In this document: in pieces, positions 47,501 through 59,880 of the stretch | How the letters are laid out: each line of letters begins with the position of its first letter | Numbering within the stretch: the first letter of the stretch is position 1 | Source of the DNA: Echinometra lucunter | Lineage: Eukaryota; Echinodermata; Echinoidea; Camarodonta; Echinometridae | DNA length: 64,000 nt | Reading direction: 5' to 3' | NCBI GenBank assembly: GCA_029962745.1 | Contig: CM057157.1 | Location: 3,269,032-3,333,031, forward strand | Position numbers and translations under genes: made by a program | The notes under the pieces: generated by a model | What the model was told of the DNA's origin: nothing | Databases searched by the model: none | What the model saw: only the letters and a program-made list of their open reading frames with translations

Positions 47501-50500
47501 TTCGCATTTTCCATATAATTTCTGGGCTGGTGATGATTGATGACTATCAGAAATCGGGTTGACTTCACTAACAGCGTGAGACAAGTAGAAGTCTGTAAAT
47601 CTGTTGACCGAAAAGAGGAAAGGCCAAAAGAGAAATAGAATGAACTGATGCTTCATGAATTAGATATTTCACTTTAATTATAAATAATTACTGCAGTGCA
47701 CTAAGTATGAAATAAATATAATGAAACTGAAAAACCTCACAGTTTCATCTTCAGCTACATTTACATTATAATTACGGTAATATTTGAAGTTTTAATACAA
47801 GAAGTACACAATGAGGAATAAAATTCCGCTGACACAGATAAGAGAACACACCTCCTGCAGCTCACCCTGTAAGCCTGTAAAATTTCTGAATTCTAAAAAA
47901 AAAAAACCAAGATGGGTATTTATTTTTTCAAAACCTTTTAAGAGCATTTTGTTTTTAATTTCTGAATTCTAAAGAAATCATTAGATGAGTATACAACACT
48001 GCCTAATACGCAACTGGTTCAATCTTAGTCTTCACTTTATAAAACGATTCAATTTCAAGGTATAACAACTGGGATTCTTCTCTTTACACCATCCACGCCC
48101 GACCTTACTGTGCCGTCATGAGGTCTGGACTAAACCTCACTGACCCTTTACATGGAAAATGGAACCGAGTGTCATGCACTTCAATAAGACCACATATCTG
48201 TCAAATACCAATTGGTAAGTTGACCTCTTCAATTTGGAATTAATTATGACAATAAAACATAATGATATAAATTCCAAAAACGTACACACATATACATTAA
48301 ACAGAAGAAAAAGAATGTAGCATTGCTTTACTTCAAATGCACATTCAGTGGAAGTTCAACAAATAGCTATGAGCTGTAAGTATCTCCATAATACTAGGAC
48401 AACCTTTTTTTTCTTTATCAGTGTCTCTATTCGTATCTTATAAACAGTAATAAGGTTTTCCTGTGTTTCCGTACACAGATGTGAGGTGCAGATGGCATAA
48501 TCTTGGTGAATCTCAGTATCTCATCGTGCAAGAACCGTTAGTATCGTTGGATGTTGCAAGGACAACATGTCAGAGTTACGGTGGTGATTTGGCTTTGATC
48601 AAGACAGCCGAAATAAATGTAAAGTATCCGCTTAGGCCTCTAATAGTCTAAGCATTTGAGTTTTTACACAAACTAATTATTCAAGTTTTCGAGTTAGGGC
48701 GATATGCATAATTTGCCTAAATATGTATTTATGCAGTGCAACACAACTTTATTTTTAAGATTTTTAAGGTACCTATGCACTGATGGGTATCTCTGATGGT
48801 GTCGTCCGTCTTGTAAGTGCAACCTGTGATACAGAACTATGATATCGTTGAGTTATAGGTTTGCGATAGCACCATGTAAATGTTAGTCCTTATTTTAAAA
48901 AAGGTCTGTTTTTTGGTATCTTTCTTGCAGTGAATTAGTTCTTAGAAGAAAAAAAAATAAAAGTGAATTCTTTCGGATTAGTTCTGAAAAGTAATCTCTT
49001 TTTAAAGAAAGAGTGTAGTCGACGTTTCGATCAGTATTCTCTGATTGTTAGTCTGATCGTCATCAGGAATGGCTTGATTGGCTCTCTATTATAGACTTTC
49101 ATTTTCTCATATTCGTTTCTCTCTCAAAACCGATCTGTAAAATGACTCCATGAATAGAAACGAAGAAAAAAAATCAGTGATACAGTGATTATATTAATTT
49201 CTAAATTATACATAATAATTTTTTACCTCTAGTTAATTAGAAATAATTATTATTGTGAACTGTATAAAATAGAGTTTCTACATATATAAACACAAAACAA
49301 ACAAAAAGTTTCCCCTAAAACATATCACTGTATTTTTTTCGATCAGGAACCTTTCATGAAATCTCAATACAGACTCATCATTTGTAGCTACACTTCTCAG
49401 TTACATTTCCTGGAAAATTCAGGGCAAACCCTTAATTCAGTCGAGCTTCAGTGAACGCTACCTAAATGCAAAATTGTCATTTTTTTGAAGTTCACAAGCC
49501 TCGTGCCATGACTCTGATGCAGTGATATCGGAACATGCTTTAAGTTTCCTGCGTTTAAAGGCATGCAACATAAATTTTTATTCGTTACCTAATATGCCAA
49601 TGAGTTGTGCACCAAATTTCATGCTTGAGTGAGCAAGAGGTGAAAATGGCAAAAACTGCAATTTTGACATCTTTTGCGTGGTGAATTTCATCTAATGCGG
49701 AGGAATCGTTTTGGAAGGGTGTTTGCAAATTTTGCAATTGATACCTATCAATTCACGGTTAATGAACACATAATAAAAACAAAATATCACCATGCTGAAA
49801 TTATCCAGTAATTATTGCCTTATTTTTGTGCACTAAAATCTTATTGATAACATTTTAGCATGTCTACATGACCGGTGTAGTGTATCGATGATCTCATGGC
49901 ATTTAATTGAAAGTTCAAGCTTCAATGAGTACATGGGACTGGAAACCCTCTTCTTTCACCTATCAACCAAAACTCAATGGCTTAATGTGGGAAACCATGA
50001 TAAGTCTTCTTGGGGAGTTCGTCTGATTTGATTTTTCGTCGAAATCCCGATCGCTTACGCTTCAGGGAAGAAATTAGACGAGGAAATTATGCAAACGAGG
50101 TGAAAGTTTGGGGCGCGTTGTCCCTGCTCCATACCGCATCGGATAGTTGATGTGGCATATGATCATTTTAGTTAGTGACCTCAGGGAGATATGTGCAAAA
50201 TTTCATGAAAAAACTCGCAGTAGATTGAATAATAATCATCGATGAAAATTAGCCAACTTTCACTTTTGTTCAAACTCTGCTCCCAAACTTCCTGGGAAAA
50301 TGCCATTTTCATGCACGAATTTTCAAACAATTGCCTACAGTGGGAGAGGGGGAAACCACACCCTCCCCCGCTCGATTGCCTTGTTCTCCCCCCCCCCCCC
50401 CCCCCCGTTGTAAATTTCTGGATACGTCAGTGATCAGTACGGCTTTTACTAAACACTCGGGTCGCGTCGCGCTGAAAAACACTGGGGTCGCGGCTCGCTG

Positions 50501-53500
50501 TGCGCCAAGTGTTAACTAGGTTATTCGATCCAAAACTATTCAGTGTATAGTAAACCCAAACCCTCATAGCATATTCTGATTAACTAATCCTCTCGCCCTC
50601 TGCTATGCACAAAGTGTTTGTAACGAAACATAGTCAATGCCCGGGCGAAGTGAATAGAGCAGAGACGAGAGATTATAATTATGAATCCTGTATGTATATT
50701 CTATTGGTGGGAGGTTTTTGTTGCGAAATCGTCCATTGCATTCCATTTTGTAACGAAATGGTTCACTTTTCGTGAATTCTATAAATAAATTAAGTTTTGC
50801 GTGAACTTGTGACACTAAAATATGCAGTTTTAGACCAAATAAATTAGTTAACACTTGGTGCTCCATACCCAGCGAGCCGCGACCCGAGTGTTTTCCAGCG
50901 CGACGCGACCCGAGTGTTTAGTAAAAGCCATCAGTACTGATTTCACATTCCATGTAATTATAAGTTGTCTTCCGCTGCATAACCTGAAACAATATTTATG
51001 CAAATTGTGCAAGTTTTCCACAGTGCCGTTTGGCACCAAAGCTGAAAGTATCTATACATCACACAGGATTACAAATTTAAAAGCAAGACTAACAACTGCG
51101 TCAAAGGAAAATATTTTTAGGTTACTTGGCAGGCTGATAAACTAGAACTGTAAAGATATAATTATGCCAAGAATTCTTCATAAAGCAATGATGCAGAGCC
51201 GTGGTGACTAAAACTTAATCCCCTTTCCTCTGATTAGATAAGCTTCTGTTGTATCTGCATCGATGTAGACAAACATAAAAAATGGGATTTCCTCTCATCC
51301 CGTTCCCTCGTGTCAAGATAACCCCACTTGTAAATTAGGGTCATTGCACAAACATTGGAAATTCAACATTGACTTTTATTTTGCTTATAGACCTTTATTA
51401 AAGATTTACTGCCTGGATGTACATCATGTCGTCCATATTTTTGCTATTGGTTCGGACTACGAAGAAAGGAATATGGAGAGTTCAGTTGGATCGACGGCAC
51501 CATGCCAGGGTAAGTTAAAATGTCCTTGTACCACATGTTCTGTACAGCTTAAGGAAACAAAACAAAAACAAGTTCCCCTAAATCAAATCTTTGTAATTTG
51601 TAATGTCGGAACCATTGGCGTAAATCCCGGGGGGGGGGGGGGGGGTTGGGGGGATATTCCCAAACTTTTTAAGAAAGAAATATATATTTAATTTAATCAG
51701 TTAGTAAAATTTTTAATAATCTGTCATAAACAACCATCATATTTTAGAATTTCTATTTGATATGCGATTGAAAACCAGAAAAGCGGTTATTTTTGGCTCA
51801 CTCGCTTCGCTCTCTCAGCATATTTTAGAATTTTCAGTTGAAAATGCCATTGAAAACCAGAAAAATGGTTATTTCTGGCTCGCTCGCTACTCTCGCTCAT
51901 ATTTTAGAATTTCTATTTGAAAATGCAATTGAAAACCAGAACAGTAGAAATTTTTGGCTCGCTCGCTTCGCTCGCTCACAAGATAAAATTAAAAATGTGT
52001 GTAAGGGGGGTCTGTGCAGGTGGGTGAGGGAGTGTGTTTATACATAAGTGTGAGTTCTACAGAAAAAAAAAAATCAACAAAAAAATCTATCATCCAAGCC
52101 CCACTCCTCTAAGTGGATTTACGCCGGTGGTCGGAACTATTGATTTTACTTATCATTGTGACAATATGCTTAATCAGGAAGCATGACTTTTACAAAAGTG
52201 ATATTTTAAATGTTTTCATTGATGATTTTTGTTCATTCTACTGCGAACTATTGCATGAAATTTTACACATATCTTCAGGGGTTACAAAGTAACAGAAACC
52301 TTATCAAATCAAAATATGCAATACGGCACGGAGCAAGGACAAAGCCCTAAAAGTTTTTTTTTTCTCATTGGGATAATTTGCTCATCTTTTTGTTCAGTGA
52401 AACATAATTCATCGGGATTTCCATGAAACAAAAATCAGACGAACTCCCCAAGAAAACGTGATAGTTAACCAAAGTAAGCAATTGAATCTTAGTACATTAG
52501 TAAAAATAAGAGTTTTCCCAGTCCACGGTGCTCATTAAAGGGTGGACATTGAATGAAATGCCTTGGGATCATTGCTACATGTACAGCGGTCATTATAAAC
52601 ATACTACAAAAGTTATTCATATGATTTTAGTGCACAAAAAATGAAGCAATACTTACTTCATGATTTTAACTAGTGATATTTTGCTTTTATTACGTGTTCA
52701 TTCAACCGTCGATTAATCATGTTAATCGGTATCATTTGCAATAACACCCTTCCAAAACAGGAATTCCTTGGCATATGATCAAATTTAGCACGTAGAAGAT
52801 GTTCCAACTGCTGTTTTTGCAATTTTCACTTTGTGCTCAATCGCCGTGAAATTTGGCGGACAAGTCATTTGGTATCAGTTGTGAGAAGCACATAAAGCGT
52901 ATGTTCCATGTCTTCTAACATACTTCCATAAAACAAAATAAGTATCTTGTCAGGTTTTTGCCAGAATCAGAATGTTGCCCACCTATTTCTAAAAACTGAC
53001 GATAGATACCTAAACTTGATTCTATGGGAGTATTAGTTGCTTGATGATGTGCTTTCTTGAAGGTTTACTTATTGGGATAATGCCACGGAACCCAATAATA
53101 TCGACTCATGGGGGTGTTTTGGAATCCGTTCTGGTTCCTCCTGGTATGACCAGCCTACAACACGTACTTTTCCGTTTATATGCGAGCGGACACGAGGTAT
53201 GAAAGAGTTCGTTTGTTATTTTGTTTGGCTGTGTAGGCCTATTTTATCTTTAATTCAGTACAACTCAACTTTTTATCTCCAAGTAATTTTTTTGGGTCAA
53301 AAATGAAAAACTAATAACAATTATGATTACGATCATTTTAAAATAATTTGGAAACTGATCAGTGATATCTTCCACTCCTAATTTCTTCAGTTTTACGAAT
53401 AATTGTTCTGCCTTATTTTGTCTGAATCTTTAAGTCATTCTGACATTTTATTCTTTTATCAAAAGTGCCTTCCTTTCTACTTTATATTGCGCACGGCTCA

Positions 53501-56500
53501 TGACCATGAACTCAAAATTATCTTATCAACACTTTTCAAAAGTAATTTTCAGTTTACAACGACCCTACCTTCTAAAACATTCCGTGGGAAAAGGAATCAT
53601 CATATTATTTTGTAGGTTCAGATAACTTCATGTCTCCTCATCTCTGCTCCACACACTGTGAAAAATTTGGGCAATATTTTACCTAACACTATGCCGTACG
53701 TTGGGCAACGTTCCTACAAAACTCTACTGGTATATCCTGTTTTATGTGCTTTATGATAGACTGAATATACATCCAATATCTGGTCTTTAAAAAAAAAATC
53801 AACCCATATTATTTTGTGTTTGACGGGCTCATTTTCGGAAATGAAAAATTACCTGATTGATTATGGGCTCTTTCACCATCACAGTGGGGTCACAAGGAGA
53901 TGGATATAGATATGTTTTATAGCCAAAGTGAACTGGTGCGTACATAGCTCTGAAATGATGTATTTACAACAGCGCCAACTTGCGGTTACTCACAACCAGA
54001 GACTGTCTGAGAATCATTACTCCTAGTGAACTGCCTTAGTCTAAATACACATTTTGACAAGACGAATGTTGGAGAAAGAAATCTACAAACATCATATTTT
54101 CGAGCAGCAAGCACTCTTATTCCCTCAGCAACATGTCTGAATATCATATTTTTGCAGCATGGTTCCAACCATTACCGAATTATGCAGGAGGATGTACATT
54201 ATCAAAATCATCAAGTTTATTTGGGTGGAAATTCTACGTTTTAGACGAAATATAATTTTTAGANNNNNNNNNNNNNNNNNNNNNNNNNNNNNNNNNNNNN
54301 NNNNNNNNNNNNNNNNNNNNNNNNNNNNNNNNNNNNNNNNNNNNNNNNNNNNNNNNNNNNNNNNNNNNNNNNNNNNNNNNNNNNNNNNNNNNNNNNNNNN
54401 NNNNNNNNNNNNNNNNNNNNNNNNNNNNNNNNNNNNNNNNNNNNNNNNNNNNNNNNNNNNNNNNNNNNNNNNNNNNNNNNNNNNNNNNNNNNNNNNNNNN
54501 NNNNNNNNNNNNNNNNNNNNNNNNNNNNNNNNNNNNNNNNNNNNNNNNNNNNNNNNNNNNNNNNNNNNNNNNNNNNNNNNNNNNNNNNNNNNNNNNNNNN
54601 NNNNNNNNNNNNNNNNNNNNNNNNNNNNNNNNNNNNNNNNNNNNNNNNNNNNNNNNNNNNNNNNNNNNNNNNNNNNNNNNNNNNNNNNNNNNNNNNNNNN
54701 NNNNNNNNNNNNNNNNNNNNNNNNNNNNNNNNNNNNNNNNNNNNNNNNNNNNNNNNNNNNNNNCAGAAGTCCGTTCACTGAATTTCAAAGATAAAGAAGA
54801 ATAATGCACCTGAACCAGATGGTGTTGTCACTGAGATGATAGTCTCTGGAAGACCAAATTATCAACAAAATATGATGAGTGAACATTTCCAATGAACTGG
54901 GCCTAGGCCTATCCAGTTTTATTGCGGCACTCCCAAAGTAACCGGGAGCTAATAGACTGTGAACATGGTGAACAAATTATTTATCAGATGATTGGAAAAC
55001 GAAAATGGAATACAAGTTAGGGGTCAATCAGTCACAAAGATAATGCTGATAAGAGATAAGAGAAGGACAGCTCTTGCTAAATACAGTGTGTAAATTTAGG
55101 TTATTCAATGCTGGCGAACATAACGACAAAAAGCAAAATGACCACGAGGACAGGAATAAGAGTACTGAACTATGATATCTATCCATTACTCATAGTACTC
55201 ATGCACGGCGGTGAAACCCGGACGTTATCTTCAGACTCACTCGAGAAAACGCTGGGAAAATTGTGAAATAAGTTTTTGCTTCGCTTTTTTGTTTGTTTGC
55301 TTGTTTTTAATAACCATGAAGAAGTTCCCTTGGACTGACAAAGTTAGTAATGTGGCAGTTTTGAGATGTGGCGGTTTAACAATGATACGTGTTTCCGATT
55401 GCTTTTGAATTATTTCGATTTTTGTTTTCAAATGTTGACTTGTTTTTATTATTCTGAATGTTTTCTTGTTTAAATTGTATTTTTACTTCTTATTATGTTA
55501 GGCTATTCTGTATGATATGTAAATAGATCAATTCTGTGCGTTTGATTATTTACAATGATATGGATTAACTTTATGCGACTGTATATTACGCGGACCAGGC
55601 CATTGGGGAAAGCAGTTCTGTAACTGACAATGCTACCCTGTATAAATAAAGCAACAAATAAATAAATAAATAAAATAAAATTGATATGTGAGCTTATGAT
55701 TAGGCAGCTGAAATTCATGGGACACTTACCTCATGAAGGCTTCATAGATCGAGAACCTTGTTATGACGGGGAAAATTGAAGGAAAGAGGAGTAGGGGAAG
55801 GAGAAGGATACTTTAGATGGACAGTCTGCAGAAATTGTTATAGGAGAAAGGAGTGAAAGACAAGCGAGTGGAGTTCGCAGAGAAGGCTGTAGAAACTGGG
55901 GGTTGTGGAACAAACTGATTGCCAAAGTCTATAGATATGGCACTTAGAGAGTAGGAGGGCATAGACCAAAGAATTACTTTGAAATATTCGACATTCAAGT
56001 GTCACACTTTGTCCTTAGGCTTCATATAAGTCAGAGCCAAATTTAACCACAGACTAGAACAGGGTTATTAATAATAATAATAATAATAATAGATGGGATT
56101 TGTAATGCGCCAAATCCACTCTGCAGAGTGCCCAAGGCGCAGTGAAAGAAAGAAAGAGAGAGAAGAGCACAAATACAATGATAAATTAAGGAACAACTAA
56201 GAGTAGGAAGCATTGAATAGACGTGTCTTAAGGTAACGTTTAAATGTGTCAATTGAAGTGCATTCACGGATAACCAGGGGAAGATCATTCCAGAGAACAG
56301 GGCCAGCGTGAGCAAAAGCCCGTACCCCCCATGTCTTAACGGATTTGGGAACAACTAGGGAACCAGAGTTGGATGAACGTAGGGACCTGACAGGAGTGTA
56401 TTTGTTAATCAGATTGATGTTGTATTGTGGAGCAGAACCGTTAATTGCATGGAATACAAGGAGAAGGATTTTGAAGATGATGCGATCGTTGACCTTCAAC

Positions 56501-59500
56501 CAATGTAGAGATTTCAGGATGGGTGTGATATGAACATGTTTTTTAGATAGGGTAACCATGCGTGCTGCAGCGTTTTGGAGCTTTTGGAGTTTAGACAACT
56601 GGGTGTTGGGTAAGTTGTAAAGCAAGGCATTCCCGAAATCAAGTCGTGAAGAAATCAGTGCATGAACTAATTTTTCAGTGGCAGATTTTGACAAATATTT
56701 CCTAATGAACCCAATATTGCGGAGCTGATACCTTACGGATCTACAGATGTTGCTTATTTGACTTGACATAGACATTCCACAATCTAACATGACCCCTAGG
56801 TTACGACACGTCTGGGACACATTTATGGTACATCCCGAAAAAGAGACGGATGACAACGTGACCTTACTGAGTTGAGCCCGTGAACCAAAAAGAAGGAACT
56901 CAGTTTTGGAGGGATTCAATTTTAATGAATGACGATCCAACCAGGAGTGAATGTCAGAGAGACAATTCTCAAGACAGGTGATTGCATTTTTTGCATCAGC
57001 CTGGTTTGGTTTGAAGGAGAGATAGAGTTGGATGTCGTCGGCATAGATATGATAATTGATATTATGGCGTCGTAAGATATGTCCCAAACTAATCAAATAA
57101 ATTGAGAATAAAGTGGGCCCGCCCACAGAACCCTGCGGAACACCGTGAGTAAGAGGCATGCTGGTAGATTTGCAGTCATTAATACAGACAATCTGTGAGT
57201 GACATGAAAGATAAGACTGAAACCATGCATATGCCTGACCCCTAACACCAAATGAACTGAGTGTATTGAGCAGAACAGTATGATTGACGGTATCGAAAGC
57301 GGAAGACAAGTCGAGTAAGAACATGGCTGAGATATTTCCTTTGTCCATTCCCTGAAGGATGGAGTTGGACACATTGACCAGGAGAGTTTCCACACTGTGG
57401 TTGGGACGATATGCAGATTGAAAGGGATCAAATAAATTGTTATCCGAAAAATACTCAGTGAGTCTAGAAAAAACAATCCTTTCAAGAATTTTAAATAAGA
57501 ATGGCAAATTAGAAACAGGACGGTAATTTGGCAGTACCTCTGAATCAAGAGAGCTTTTTTTCAGAAGTGGAGTGATATGAGCAACCTTTAAACAAGTGGG
57601 AACTTCAGCCTGATCAATACTTAAATTGACTATCTGTGAAATAATGGGAGCAAAAGTAGAGGAACAATCTTTTAACAAAATGGTAGGGATTGGGTCTAAC
57701 TGGCATGATTTAGGAGGTATTTTCCTAAGAATTGATTGAATCTCATCAGGATCGGTTGGATGCAGAGTCTCAAGCGAGGCTGCAGTGAAAGGTTGAGGAC
57801 GTGACTCATCTGGATGAAGAGTGTCGCAGATAGTTCGAACTTTCGTTTGGAAGAACTGGATGAACGTCTCAGCCAATACATGACTATCAGTGTGACACGG
57901 TAGAGGGGTGGACTGCTTGCGATTTAAAAGACGGTTAGCAAGAGAGAAGAGCTTGCGTGAATCGCTACCACAGTCTTCAACGAGGCCAACATAAAATGAG
58001 CGTTTGGCCTTCATCAGCATAGAGTTTACCAAGTTCTTCTGAGCACACCATAGTTCTCTGTCGATGTGTAGCTTACCGTTGGAACGCCATTTACGCTCAA
58101 GTCTCCTGCGTTTCCTCTTAGCTGCGGAGATATCAGGATTGAACCAAGGACAGTCGTTACGGTTCTTGATGGTTCTCATCTTGGCAGGAGCGTGAGAATC
58201 CAGGAGTGTGCCGAGCTGAAGATTATACATCCGCACAGCATTGCATACACTGTCCGTATCAGAGGCCATAATGGTGCAGCTGGCAACATCATCAGCAAAC
58301 GCTTCTCTGTTTATTGCCTTGATGTTGCGACAGGTGAACGTGGAGTCAGTCCGAAGAGGCCTTTTATGACGAAGCCGGCAGGTGATGGCAGAGTGGTCTG
58401 AGATACCAGGAATAACCTTCAGACCAGAGCAGAGCAAATTATCAGAGTTCCTCACAATGACCGCATCAAGAGTGTGACCTTTGTCATGGGTAGGAGAGGT
58501 GACAAGTTGAGATACACCATGACTACTAAGGAGATCGTTGAACTTCTGTGTATTCGGTGAGGACAAACTGTCCAGGTGGATGTTCAGATCACCTGTGATA
58601 ATAATAGGTGATGGCTTGAGGAGGGTCATGTCAAGAAGCTCAGAAAACTCGTCAAGAAAGGCAGAAAAGGACTGATTACCAGGTGGACGATATAAAACTA
58701 TAATGTCCAAGCATGATGAACTGTTTGAAATGGTTCCGTGCATTGATTCAAAAGTGTCATGTTCTTGTGGTGGATTCAAAACCACATTGAGATCGTTCTT
58801 GTACAGGAAACCGACCCCACCTCCGCGCTTAGAGACTCGAGGACGATGGAGAAAGGTGTAACCACTTGGTCGAAGATCTTCAATGACAGCGTCATCAGAG
58901 GTTGTCAGCCAAGTTTCACAGATACATGTAAAATCAAAATGGTGATCTACGACAAAGTCATGGAAAATAGAGGATTTGCTGCGAATGGAACGAACATTAA
59001 GCACACCTAATGTAATATATCTACCTACATGAGTATTGTTACTACGCCTACCACGGTGTGTCTTCCGCTTTCTGTTAATACCGAGAGATACAATCCGATT
59101 CCAGGCGGTTTGGTTGGTATCAAACCAACTCTTGAAAAGAGAATTATTCCGTGTGTTAAATGAATGAAGTGTTTGAGAATCATATTTGTAATGTGAAGTA
59201 ATGGAACGAGTATTATCTTTTTGAGACAGAGTAGATTTCACACTCATAGGGCCAGGATTCGGATTGATATCACCAGATATCAGCAACAAAGTCTGAAAAG
59301 TAGACTCGGAGTTAGCATAATACTGTACAGGGGTTCCAACATACTTCCCCTTTAATATACAAGATTGAGAGGAGTGTACATGGGTATGCAGACAGCTAAA
59401 ATCCAGAGCACATTCATGATGCTGGAGCTGACAACCATAGCACAATAGGATTAAACAAAATCCAAGAGATTCCAGGCAGGCTGGCTTCATTATGTAAAGA

Positions 59501-59841
59501 GATTCTTAAAGTACTATTAACAAGGTAACAAAAGAGCTGTTGCACAGTAACAAATGAGCATTCAACAAAGGTGACTAAACAGCAAACTTATAGAGCAATG
59601 TGCATGAAGTGTAGTAAAAAATGGCTACAGTGAACAGAGTGGTCAGGATCCAAAAAACAAAATGAGTTATTACACAAAATACAAGCTTACCAGACCCTCA
59701 AAATGATCTACCTGCTTCCTAACACAGTAATAAAACAGTTGATATAAGCAATAGTACATAAAGATACAAGAACATGACAAAAACAAACAAACAAGTAAGA
59801 GCAATGTGGATGGGCTACCAGCAGGCGCACACAACCACCAC

Positions 59842-59880
<39 letters not shown>

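Larger units (their letters stand above)
49555..52925. repeat. Nested inverted repeats around CTLD exon B2
   Basis: Outer arms 49555-50280 and 52150-52925 are reverse complements with moderate divergence (for example GGGGAGTTCGTCTGATTTG against CAGACGAACTCCCC). Inner arms 50425-50525 and 50845-50945 are nearly identical in inverse (CTAAACACTCGGGTCGCGTC against GACGCGACCCGAGTGTTTAG). CTLD exon B2 and a TIR element lie between the inner and outer right arms. Confidence 0.78.

Noticed and set aside
57093..57548. Second open frame on the minus strand within the LINE
   Set aside because: It is a shadow of the reverse transcriptase frame.
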